Assembly (NCBI RefSeq): GCF_014203425.1
Contig: NZ_JACHJC010000001.1
Coordinates: forward strand, 2,666,001-2,730,000
Origin: Micromonospora echinospora
GTDB lineage: Bacteria > Actinomycetota > Actinomycetes > Mycobacteriales > Micromonosporaceae
Direction: 5' to 3'
DNA length: 64,000 bases
The stretch's first letter is position 1. Each line of letters opens with the position of its first letter. Below are positions 38,756 to 46,774 of the stretch, in pieces. The position numbers and the translations under genes were made by a program. Under the pieces are notes generated by a model, which worked only from the letters and a program-made list of their open reading frames with translations, was not told the DNA's origin and did not search any database.

Positions 38756-40012
38756 ATGTTTCTGGACCTGCTGAGACGCCGCAACCCGGGCCTGCTGGCC
38801 GCCGCCGCGAGCCTGCACTCCAGTGGTGACCTGCCGGCCAACTGCTACGCGCTGGACCTGGAGACGGTAGCGGCCAACGCCGTCGCCATCCGGAACGAGG
38901 CCGACCGGTTCGGGCTCTCGGTCTACGCGATGACCAAGCAGGTCGGGCGCAACCCCGACTTCTGCCGGACGGTCCGCGACGCGGGCATCACCGAGGCGGT
39001 CGGCGTCGACCTGCAGTGCGCGCTCGCCGACCGGCACGGCGGGCTCGGCATCGGTCACCTCGGCCACCTGGTGCAGATCCCCCGGCACGAGGCGGCCGTC
39101 GCCGCCGCGCTCGCGCCCGCGTACTGGACGGTCTTCAACGACACCAAGGCCGCCGAGGCGGCGGCCGCGAGCGCGGCGGCCGGGCGGGAGCAGGCGCTGC
39201 TCGCCCGGATCGCGGCGCCCGGCGACCGCTTCTACCGGGGCCACGAGGGCGGCTGGGCGGCCGACGAGATCGTCGCGGTCGCCGACCGGCTCGACGCCCT
39301 TCCCGGCGCCCGGTTCGCCGGTGTCACCAGCTTCCCGACCCAGTTGTTCGACACGGCCGCCGGACGGGTGGTGCCGACGCCCAACCTCGGCACCCTGCAA
39401 CGCGCCGCCGCCGCGCTACGCGCCGCCGGGCGGTCCCACGTCGAGATCAACGCCCCGGGTACGACGTCGACGGCGATCCTGGCGACGCTGGCCGAGGCGG
39501 GCGTGACGCAGGTCGAGCCCGGCCACGGGCTCACCGGCACGACGCCCTGGCACGCGGTGACCGACCTGGTGGAGGAGCCCGCCGTGCTCTACGTCAGCGA
39601 GGTGTCCCACCTGTGGGACGGCCGGGCGTACGTCTTCGGCGGCGGCCTCTACGTCGACCCGGTGCTCGGCCTGGGCGGCACCCGGGCGCTGATCGTGCCC
39701 CGGGGCGGTGGTCTCGACGACGCGTACCTGGTCGACGTGGAGATGCCCGCGCCGGAGGCGATCGACTACTACGCGATGGCCGACGTCACCGCGGCGCCGG
39801 GGTGCGCTCCGGGTGACACGGTCCTGTTCGGCTTCCGGCCGCAGGCGTTCGTCACCCGGGCGCTGACCGCAGGCGTGACCGGCGTACGGTCCGGCGCGCC
39901 GGCCGTGGCCGGCGTGTACGCCGCCGACGGTTCGGCGCCGATCGGGCTGGACGACATCGCCGCGGGCGACGGCCCCGGCAACCAGGCGGCTCGCAGCGCA
40001 GGGAGGGCATAA
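38756..40012 (+). CDS. YhfX-like PLP protein with alanine racemase fold
   Basis: The 418-residue protein starts at ATG 38756 behind GGAAGGAAG. The N-terminal barrel shows YALDLETVAANAVAI and K61 in VYAMTKQVGRNP, the expected PLP lysine. The C-terminal part has LYVSEVSHLWDGRAYVFGGGLYVDP. This matches YhfX of the E. coli yhf operon, an alanine-racemase-like protein of unsettled function that is neighboured by a phosphotriesterase homologue, as here. It could racemise or decarboxylate an amino acid or amino sugar acid. The stop overlaps the ATPase start (TAATG). Confidence 0.78.
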   Translation: MFLDLLRRRNPGLLAAAASLHSSGDLPANCYALDLETVAANAVAIRNEADRFGLSVYAMTKQVGRNPDFCRTVRDAGITEAVGVDLQCALADRHGGLGIGHLGHLVQIPRHEAAVAAALAPAYWTVFNDTKAAEAAAASAAAGREQALLARIAAPGDRFYRGHEGGWAADEIVAVADRLDALPGARFAGVTSFPTQLFDTAAGRVVPTPNLGTLQRAAAALRAAGRSHVEINAPGTTSTAILATLAEAGVTQVEPGHGLTGTTPWHAVTDLVEEPAVLYVSEVSHLWDGRAYVFGGGLYVDPVLGLGGTRALIVPRGGGLDDAYLVDVEMPAPEAIDYYAMADVTAAPGCAPGDTVLFGFRPQAFVTRALTAGVTGVRSGAPAVAGVYAADGSAPIGLDDIAAGDGPGNQAARSAGRA

Positions 40013-40800
40013 TGAGCACCGTCATCCGCAAGGACGACGCGACCCGGGCGGGCGCTCCGCCGCTGCGGTTGCGCGGCATCCGCAAGCAGTTCGGCGGCGT
40101 CGTCGCGATCGAGCGCTTCGACCTGGAACTGGCCGCCGGGGAGATCACCGCCCTGGTCGGCGACAACGGCGCCGGCAAGTCCACCCTCGTGAAGATCATC
40201 TCTGGCGTGTACCAGCCCACCGAGGGTGAGCTGGAGATGCACGGGCGGCCGGTGACGTTCCGGGACGCCTCCGACGCCCGCCGGCAGGGCGTCGAGGTGG
40301 TCTACCAGGACCTGGCGCTGGCCGACTCGCAGCCGGTCTACATGAACATGTTCCTGGGCCGGGAACTCACCCGTGGCCCGCTGCGACTGCTCGACCGGCG
40401 CCGGATGGCCCGGGAGACCCAGGATCTGGTGGACGCGCTGGACGTGCGCATCCCCAGCGCGAAGGCGACGATCCGGGACCTGTCCGGCGGCCAGCGGCAG
40501 GCGGTGGCGATCTGCCGCGCCACCCACTGGGCCAGCGGGCTGGTGCTGATGGACGAGCCGACGGCGGCGCTGGGCGTGGCCGAGACCGCCAAGGTGGAGC
40601 AGCTCATCATGCGGCTGCGCGAGCGGGGCGCCGCCGTCCTGATCGTCAGCCACAACCTGGACCAGGTGTTCCGGATCGCCGACCGGGTGGCGGTGCTGCG
40701 CCGGGGACGCCAGGTCGGCGTCCGCGGCATCACCGAGACCAGCCGCAACGAGATCGTGTCGATGATCACTGGCGCCTCCGAGGAGACCGCCCGCCCCTGA
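40012..40800 (+). CDS. Sugar-type ABC transporter ATP-binding protein
   Basis: The 262-residue protein has Walker A GDNGAGKST, signature LSGGQRQAV, Walker B GLVLMDEPTAAL and switch histidine in LIVSHNLDQV. It is a single ATPase domain, not the double form common in ribose systems, so it should act as a homodimer. It is the last gene of the operon that begins at 34562. Placing the ATPase after the racemase-fold gene rather than next to the permease is unusual. Confidence 0.92.
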   Translation: MSTVIRKDDATRAGAPPLRLRGIRKQFGGVVAIERFDLELAAGEITALVGDNGAGKSTLVKIISGVYQPTEGELEMHGRPVTFRDASDARRQGVEVVYQDLALADSQPVYMNMFLGRELTRGPLRLLDRRRMARETQDLVDALDVRIPSAKATIRDLSGGQRQAVAICRATHWASGLVLMDEPTAALGVAETAKVEQLIMRLRERGAAVLIVSHNLDQVFRIADRVAVLRRGRQVGVRGITETSRNEIVSMITGASEETARP

Positions 40801-40823
40801 ACCGCGCGGCCAGCCGCGCGCAC

Positions 40824-40854
40824 GATGACCCCGGGTGTCCCTCCCGGGGTCATC
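40824..40854 (+). terminator. Hairpin terminator
   Basis: Perfect 12-base arms GATGACCCCGGG and its complement with a 7-base loop lie 24 bases past the ATPase stop, ending the sugar operon. Confidence 0.75.
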
Positions 40855-41169
40855 GGCGTTCCGTGTCCTGTTCACCCTCCCGCCGATCTTGCGCCTGCGG
40901 CCCTTCCGAGGTCCCGTATACGGCGCTTCTGCCGGGGCGGCAATCCCATGATCGACGCCGATGCGGACCGAGCCTTGCGTAACGTTCGCGTGAACTTGTG
41001 TGAACGTCAGTTCGTGCGTTGTCCCGCAGTTCGGGAGCGTTACCAAGCCGAGTCCGTGAGGGAGCAGTGAACGACGTTCACCCTATTGTTCACTGCTGCT
41101 AAATCCGGTAGAACTCCTGGTAGGTCCGCTGCTCGGGCCATCTGCCTCGTGCTTCTAGGAGGACTTTTC
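40855..41169 (+). promoter_or_regulatory. Upstream region of the hyu operon with repeated GTGAAC half-sites
   Basis: This 315-base region precedes the thirteen-gene operon. GTGAAC occurs at 40990, 41000 and 41067, and its complement GTTCAC at 41076 and 41088. GTGAAC-GAC-GTTCAC (41067-41081) is a palindrome, and AGCAGTGAAC (41063-41072) pairs with GTTCACTGCT (41088-41097). GTTC-GCGT-GAAC is at 40984-40995. The cluster looks like a multi-site operator. I see no unambiguous -35/-10 pair. Confidence 0.5.
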
Positions 41170-42825
41170 ATGGCTCGTTCACCCCGTCCGGGCGCCTCCT
41201 CGCCCGCGCTCTCCCGCCGCGGCGTCCTGCAGCTGGGGGGCGGCGTCGCGCTCCTCTTCGCCACCAGCGCCTGCGCCGCGGACAGCGGCGACAAGTCCAA
41301 GGACGGCAAGTCCGACGGCGCCGCCGCCAAGACGCTGCGCATCGCCGTCTCCAGCTACCTGTCGAGCTGGGACCAGGACTTCGTCGGCTTCGACCTGACC
41401 GCGTTGATGCTCTACAAGAACGTCTTCCCGTACCTGATCGACTACGGCGTCACCAACACCGGCGGCAGCCAGATCCTCGACACCCAGAACATCACCCCGA
41501 CGTTCGCCGAGTCCTTCGAGCCCGACGCCGAACAGAAGGTGTGGACGCTCAAGCTGCGCCGCGGCGTGAAGTTCGCCAGCGGCAACGAGATGAAGGCCGC
41601 GGACGTGAAGTGGTCGAAGGACCGCGCGTTCGCCGCCCAGGCCAACGTCGCGGGCGTCTACCGCACCATCGGTCTGACCAGCGCCGACCAGGTCAAGGTC
41701 GTCGACGACTACACGGTGGAGTTCCACCAGGCGTTCCCGAGCGCGCTCACCCGGCAGATCCAGGCGATCTCGCTGTACGTCTTCGACTCGGTCGAGGCGA
41801 AGAAGCGCGCCAGTTCCAGCGACCCCTGGGCCAAGGAGTGGTTCGCGAAGAACCCGCCGACCGGCGGCTACTTCAACGTCGCCAAGGCCACCCAGGGCCA
41901 GGAGATCGAGCTCAGCGCGAACACCGACTACCCGGGCCCGGACCCGGCCAAGACGCCCACCATCCGGATCTCGGTCGTGCCGGCCGCCTCCAACCAGCGG
42001 CTGCAGCTGCAGGCCGGTGACATCGACATCGCGCTGGGCATCAGCCAGCGCGACATCCAGGACCTCAAGAAGACCCCGGGTATCAAGGTCATCTCGGCGG
42101 CCAGCAACCGCCAGGTCGCGATCCAGATGTCGGTCACCGCGGCGCCGTTCAACGACGTGAACGTGCGCAAGGCGCTCGCCTACGCGGTGCCCTACGAGCA
42201 GATCATCACCAACGTGTACGGCGGCGACGCCCGCGCGGCCAAGAGCCCCGTGCCGCTGGACATGCCCGGGTACGACGAGGTCGGCTACCCGTTCACCCAC
42301 GACCTGGACAAGGCGAAGGCCGCGATGTCCGCCGCCGGCCGGGCGTCGCTCGACTCCGAGCTGGTCTTCGAGGCCGACAACGAGGAGCAGCAGAAGATCG
42401 CCGTCCAGGTGCAGAGCGAGGCGGCGAAGGCGGGCATCCGGCTCAAGCTGACCCCGCTGGACCCGGCCACCCTGGGCGAGCGGCGGACGAAGAAGAACAT
42501 CCCGCTGCAGATCACCTCCGGGCAGCTCTGGGTGGACGACGTCGAGTACATGCTCGCCACGAGCTTCGTCAAGGGCGCCAACCTCAACTACTCCAACTAC
42601 AGCAACCCGGAGATCGAGCAGATCTACGAGAAGTCGCACACCACTGTCGACACGGCCGCCCGCAACGCGCTCTGGAAGCGGGTCCAGGAGATCCTCGCCG
42701 CCGACGTGCCGTGGGTGGTCATCTGCCAGCCCAACTTCAACCTGCCCGTCCGGGAGGCCGTCGCAGGCTGGGTGCAGCCGATGGACGGCCTCGCCCGCCT
42801 GCGCTACCTGAGCGCGTCGGCCTAG
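41170..42825 (+). CDS. Dipeptide-type ABC transporter substrate-binding lipoprotein (Tat)
   Basis: The 551-residue protein starts at ATG 41170 behind AGGAGGA. The N-terminus has a twin arginine (SRRGVLQLGGG, R16-R17) and a lipobox ending in C35 (ATSAC), so it is exported folded and lipid-anchored. The SBP_bac_5 domain shows VWTLKLRRGVKFASGNEMKAADVKWS and NDVNVRKALAYAVPYEQIITNVYGG. Unlike the three leaderless homologues at 4573-10973, this one has both a signal and its own permeases and ATPase. It probably captures a peptide-like or cyclic amide substrate for the catabolic enzymes downstream. Confidence 0.92.
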   Translation: MARSPRPGASSPALSRRGVLQLGGGVALLFATSACAADSGDKSKDGKSDGAAAKTLRIAVSSYLSSWDQDFVGFDLTALMLYKNVFPYLIDYGVTNTGGSQILDTQNITPTFAESFEPDAEQKVWTLKLRRGVKFASGNEMKAADVKWSKDRAFAAQANVAGVYRTIGLTSADQVKVVDDYTVEFHQAFPSALTRQIQAISLYVFDSVEAKKRASSSDPWAKEWFAKNPPTGGYFNVAKATQGQEIELSANTDYPGPDPAKTPTIRISVVPAASNQRLQLQAGDIDIALGISQRDIQDLKKTPGIKVISAASNRQVAIQMSVTAAPFNDVNVRKALAYAVPYEQIITNVYGGDARAAKSPVPLDMPGYDEVGYPFTHDLDKAKAAMSAAGRASLDSELVFEADNEEQQKIAVQVQSEAAKAGIRLKLTPLDPATLGERRTKKNIPLQITSGQLWVDDVEYMLATSFVKGANLNYSNYSNPEIEQIYEKSHTTVDTAARNALWKRVQEILAADVPWVVICQPNFNLPVREAVAGWVQPMDGLARLRYLSASA

Positions 42826-42840
42826 GAACGTCAACCGCCC

Positions 42841-43851
42841 ATGCGAATTCTCCGCTTCGTCGTCAGGCGACTGCTCCAGCTGATCCCCGTTCTGCTCGGA
42901 GTGGTCGTCCTGGCGTTCCTCCTGGTCCGGGTGCTGCCGGGTGATCCCGTCCGCAGCATCCTCGGGCAGAACGCCACCGAGGAGGACGCCGCCGCCGCCC
43001 GGGCCCGCTTCGGGCTGGACCAGTCACTGTGGCAGCAGTTCCTCGACTACCTCAGGGGACTGGTCACCGGTGACTTCGGGACCTCCATCCAGAGCGGAAA
43101 CTCCGTGGGCTCGGAGATGGCGCTCCGGGTGGGGCCGACCCTGGAACTCGTCGTCATCTCCGTGAGCATCGCGCTCGTCGTGGCGACGGTGCTGGGCATC
43201 TGGTCGGCCAAGCGGGCCAACCGGGTCGGCGACCACAGCGTGCGGATGTTCGCCCTGGTCGGCAACTCGATCCCCGAGTTCTGGCTCGGCCTGGTGCTGG
43301 TGCTGGTCGGCTACAGCATCCTCGGCTGGTTCCCGGCACCGAACGGGCGGGTCGACCCGGACACCGACCTGACCCCGCTCACCGGGGCCGACCTGGTCGA
43401 CGGCGTGCTCACCGCGAACGGACCGGCGATCGCCTCCGCCGCGGCGTACCTGGTGCTGCCCGTGCTGACCCTCGTGGTCGGCGTGGTCGCGCCGCTGCTG
43501 CGCAGCGTCCGGGCCTCCGCGCTCGAGGTGCTGCACTCGGAGTCGTACGCCGCGGCGAAGGCGCACGGGCTGCGCGACCGGACCCTGCACTACGGCTACC
43601 TGCTGCGGGCGACGCTGGTCCGGCTGCCGTCGCTGGCGGCGCTGGTCTTCGGCACGGCGATCGGCTCCACAGTGCTCGTCGAGTACGTGTACTCGTGGCA
43701 GGGCTTCGGCCAGTGGGCCCTGCGCGGCCTGCTCTACCGGGACTACCCGGTGGTTCAGGCGTCGGTGCTGGTCATCGCGCTGTGCTACGTGCTGGTGTTC
43801 CTCATCGCCGACGTGGTCCACGCGATCCTCGACCCGAGAGTGAGGCTCTGA
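42841..43851 (+). CDS. Dipeptide-type ABC transporter permease (DppB-like)
   Basis: The 336-residue protein has six membrane helices. The N-terminal VRRLLQLIPVLLGVVVLAFLLVRVLPGDPVRSILG and a C-terminal SIP-loop region (RASALEVLHSESYAAAKAHGLRD) are typical of DppB/OppB. It forms the channel with the next gene, whose start overlaps its stop by one base (TGATG). Confidence 0.93.
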   Translation: MRILRFVVRRLLQLIPVLLGVVVLAFLLVRVLPGDPVRSILGQNATEEDAAAARARFGLDQSLWQQFLDYLRGLVTGDFGTSIQSGNSVGSEMALRVGPTLELVVISVSIALVVATVLGIWSAKRANRVGDHSVRMFALVGNSIPEFWLGLVLVLVGYSILGWFPAPNGRVDPDTDLTPLTGADLVDGVLTANGPAIASAAAYLVLPVLTLVVGVVAPLLRSVRASALEVLHSESYAAAKAHGLRDRTLHYGYLLRATLVRLPSLAALVFGTAIGSTVLVEYVYSWQGFGQWALRGLLYRDYPVVQASVLVIALCYVLVFLIADVVHAILDPRVRL

Positions 43852-44738
43852 TGGCCGAGTTGCGCGCCGCCGTCAGCGGCGACTCCGCGCAGACGCCGGT
43901 GGTCGTCGCCGGCGGCGACCGGGACAGCCGGTTCGCCCGCCGCATGATCATCGTCGGTGCGACCATCCTGTCGGTGGTGGCGCTGGTGGCGGTGTTCGCG
44001 CCGCTGCTGAGCCCGTGGGGCGAGACCGAGATCGACCCGGCGAACACCCTTGTGGCGCCGGGCGGCAACCACCTGCTCGGCACCGACGGCAACGGCATGG
44101 ACATCTGGAGCCGGGTGCTCTACGCCGCCCGGCTCGACCTGGGCATCGCCCTGGCCGCTGTCGCGCTCGCGGTGGTCGTGGGCACGCTGCTCGGCCTGGT
44201 CGCCGGCTACTTCGGCGGCTGGCTCGACGACGTGCTGATGCGGGTGGTCGACATCTTCCAGTCGTTCCCCACGTTCATCCTGGCGCTGGCGGTGGCCGCC
44301 CTGCTCGGCAACGGCACGATCAACCTGATCATCACGATCGCGGCGGTGAACGCGCCGGCGTACGCCCGGCTGGTCCGCGCCGAGGTGCGGACGCTGCGGG
44401 AACTGCCGTTCGTGGACGCCGCGATCACCTCCGGGGCGTCGCCGGTGGGTGTGATCTGGCGGCACCTGCTGCCCAACAGCCTCACCCCGGTCCGGGTGAT
44501 CGCGCCGCTGAACTGCGGCTGGGCGATGCTCACCCTGGCCGGGCTCTCCTTCCTCGGACTGGGCGTCAGCATCCCCGACGCGGAGTGGGGGGCCATGATC
44601 AGCCTGGGCGCCGCGGACGTGGTCGGCGGCCGCTGGTGGACCTCGGTCCCACCCGGCCTGGCCCTCTTCGTCTGCGTCCTGGGGTTCAGCCTGCTCGGCG
44701 AAGGCCTGCAGGACCGCGCCAACGCGAAGCGGCGGTGA
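43851..44738 (+). CDS. Dipeptide-type ABC transporter permease (DppC-like)
   Basis: The 295-residue protein has an N-terminal cytoplasmic arm, then helices and the DppC signatures HLLGTDGNGMDIWSRVLYAARLDLGIAL, VVDIFQSFPTFILALAVAA and the coupling loop AEVRTLRELPFVDAAITSGASP. It pairs with the upstream DppB-like permease. Confidence 0.93.
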   Translation: MAELRAAVSGDSAQTPVVVAGGDRDSRFARRMIIVGATILSVVALVAVFAPLLSPWGETEIDPANTLVAPGGNHLLGTDGNGMDIWSRVLYAARLDLGIALAAVALAVVVGTLLGLVAGYFGGWLDDVLMRVVDIFQSFPTFILALAVAALLGNGTINLIITIAAVNAPAYARLVRAEVRTLRELPFVDAAITSGASPVGVIWRHLLPNSLTPVRVIAPLNCGWAMLTLAGLSFLGLGVSIPDAEWGAMISLGAADVVGGRWWTSVPPGLALFVCVLGFSLLGEGLQDRANAKRR

Positions 44739-44740
44739 CC

Positions 44741-46774
44741 ATGCTGTCGATCGAGAACCTCTCGGTGAGCATCCGGCGACCCGGCCGGCAGGTGGCCGCG
44801 CTCAGCGGCGTCACCTTCGCCGTACGCCCCGGCGAGGTCGTCGGCCTGGTCGGGGAGAGCGGCGGCGGCAAGAGCATGGTGGCCCGCGCCATCGTCGGGC
44901 TGCTGCCCGGCGGCTCGCACGCCACCGGCCGGGTGCTGTTCGGCGACTCCGACGTGCTGCGCATGGACGACGCCACGCTCGCCGCGCACCGCGGGCGCGG
45001 GGTGGCGATCTGCTTCCAGAACCCGCGCGGCGCGCTCAGCCCCACCCGCACCATCGGCAAGCAGCTCGTCGACCGGCTCGCCACCCACCAGGACATGTCC
45101 GGCGACCGGGCCCGGGAGGCGGCGCGCGAGCTGTTCGAGGCGGTCGGCATCCGCAGCCCGCAGCGGCGGCTCGACGCGTACGCCCACGAGCTGTCCGGCG
45201 GCATGGCCCAGCGGGTGATGATCTCGCTGGCCACCGGCTGCGCCCCGGATCTGCTGATCGCCGACGAGCCGACCACCGGCCTGGACGTGACGCTGACCCG
45301 GGAGATCCTGCGCCAGTTCCGGCACGCCGCCGACACCGACGGCCGGGGAGTGCTGCTGATCTCGCACGACCTCGCCTCGATCGCCGAGGTCTGCGACCGG
45401 GTGGTGGTGCTCTACGCCGGGACCGTGGTGGAGAGCGGGCCGGCGGCGCAGGTGCTGCGGGAGCCCGCGCACCCGTACACCCGGGCGTTGCTGCGGTCGG
45501 TGCCGGACGTCGGCGGCCGGCCGGTCGTCGCCACCCCCGGCGCCATGCCCCTGCTCACCCAGGCGCCGGAGAACTGCCCGTTCGTCGCCCGCTGCGCGCA
45601 CGCCGACCGCACCTGCTCGTCCCGGCGGCCGGCCACCCAGCCGATTCCCGGCGGCCGCGACTGGTCGCTGGCCTGCTTCCACCCGCAGACCCGGCCGCTC
45701 GACGCCGACGTGCCGTCCGCGCCGCACACGCCGGACGCGGGCGGCGCCCAGCCGGCCGGCGCCGACCCGAAGCCCGCCGTGCTGGAGATCGAGGACGCGC
45801 ACGTCGTCTATCGCAGCCGGTTCGGCTCCGGCGGGCACCACGCGCTGCGTGGCGTCACGCTGCGGCTCGGTCCGGGTGAGACGCTGGGCGTGGTGGGCGA
45901 GAGCGGCTGCGGCAAGAGCACGCTGGCCAAGCTCGTCATGGGCCTGGTCGCGCCCACGTCCGGCACTGTCACAGTCGCCGGTCAGGCCCTGGTCAAGCAG
46001 ACGGGCCGGCCCCGCCCACGCGGCCGGGCGCTGCGCCGGGCACGAACCCGCGCCCAGCTGGTGTTCCAGGACCCGATCGGCTCGCTGAGCCCGCGCCGGA
46101 CCGTCGGCGACTCCATCGCCGAGCCGCTGCGGGCCGCGGGCCTGACCCCGGCGGAACGCGCCGAGCGTGTCGCCGCCGTGCTGGACCGGATGGAGCTGGA
46201 CCGCTCGATCCTGCAGCGGTACCCGCACGAGCTGTCCGGCGGTCAGGCCCAGCGCATCGGCATCGCCCGCGCGCTGGTGGGCGAGCCGGACCTGATCGTC
46301 TTCGACGAGCCGACGTCAGCCCTGGACGTGACCGTCCAGGCGCAGATCCTCGACGTGATCGCCGACGTGGCCGCCGACGCGGACCGCGCCTCCGTCTTCA
46401 TCTCCCACGACCTGGCGACCGTGCGCGGCTTCGCCGACCGCGTCGTGGTGCTCTACCTCGGTCGGGTGGTCGAGGAGGGTCCGGTGGACGTCGTCTTCGA
46501 CACGCCCCGGCACCCGTACACCCGCGCGCTGCTGGGCAGCGCCCCCCGCCTCGGCGGGACGGCCGGGTCCGACGGCGAAGCCGTCGAGCTGGTCAAGGAC
46601 CTGGAGGAAGCCGACGCCGCAACCGGGTGCCCACTGGCCGCCCGGTGCCCGTTCGTCACCGACCGGTGCCGATCGGAGCAGCAGGAGCTTCAGTCGTACG
46701 GCGAGAGCCGGGCCGCCTGCTGGCGCGTTCCCGAGCTTCCCGCCCTCATCGGAAGGCAGGCTGTCACGCCATGA
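44741..46774 (+). CDS. Fused double ATPase of a dipeptide-type ABC transporter (DppD-DppF-like)
   Basis: The 677-residue protein starts at ATG 44741, two bases after the permease stop. The first ATPase (1-320) has Walker A GESGGGKS, signature LSGGMAQRV and the oligopeptide-type CPFVARCAHADRTC cysteine segment. The second (about 345-660) has GESGCGKST, LSGGQAQRI, DEPTSALDV and CPLAARCPFVTDRC. The paired Cys segments are typical of dipeptide/oligopeptide importers, some of which bind an iron-sulfur cluster. The stop overlaps hyuA (ATGA), linking transport to catabolism. Confidence 0.93.
   Translation: MLSIENLSVSIRRPGRQVAALSGVTFAVRPGEVVGLVGESGGGKSMVARAIVGLLPGGSHATGRVLFGDSDVLRMDDATLAAHRGRGVAICFQNPRGALSPTRTIGKQLVDRLATHQDMSGDRAREAARELFEAVGIRSPQRRLDAYAHELSGGMAQRVMISLATGCAPDLLIADEPTTGLDVTLTREILRQFRHAADTDGRGVLLISHDLASIAEVCDRVVVLYAGTVVESGPAAQVLREPAHPYTRALLRSVPDVGGRPVVATPGAMPLLTQAPENCPFVARCAHADRTCSSRRPATQPIPGGRDWSLACFHPQTRPLDADVPSAPHTPDAGGAQPAGADPKPAVLEIEDAHVVYRSRFGSGGHHALRGVTLRLGPGETLGVVGESGCGKSTLAKLVMGLVAPTSGTVTVAGQALVKQTGRPRPRGRALRRARTRAQLVFQDPIGSLSPRRTVGDSIAEPLRAAGLTPAERAERVAAVLDRMELDRSILQRYPHELSGGQAQRIGIARALVGEPDLIVFDEPTSALDVTVQAQILDVIADVAADADRASVFISHDLATVRGFADRVVVLYLGRVVEEGPVDVVFDTPRHPYTRALLGSAPRLGGTAGSDGEAVELVKDLEEADAATGCPLAARCPFVTDRCRSEQQELQSYGESRAACWRVPELPALIGRQAVTP

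Noticed and set aside
41170..46774. Possibility that the 41170 operon transporter serves the leaderless binding-protein homologues at 4573-10973
   Set aside because: They are over 30 kb apart, this transporter has its own lipoprotein, and the leaderless proteins would be on the wrong side of the membrane.
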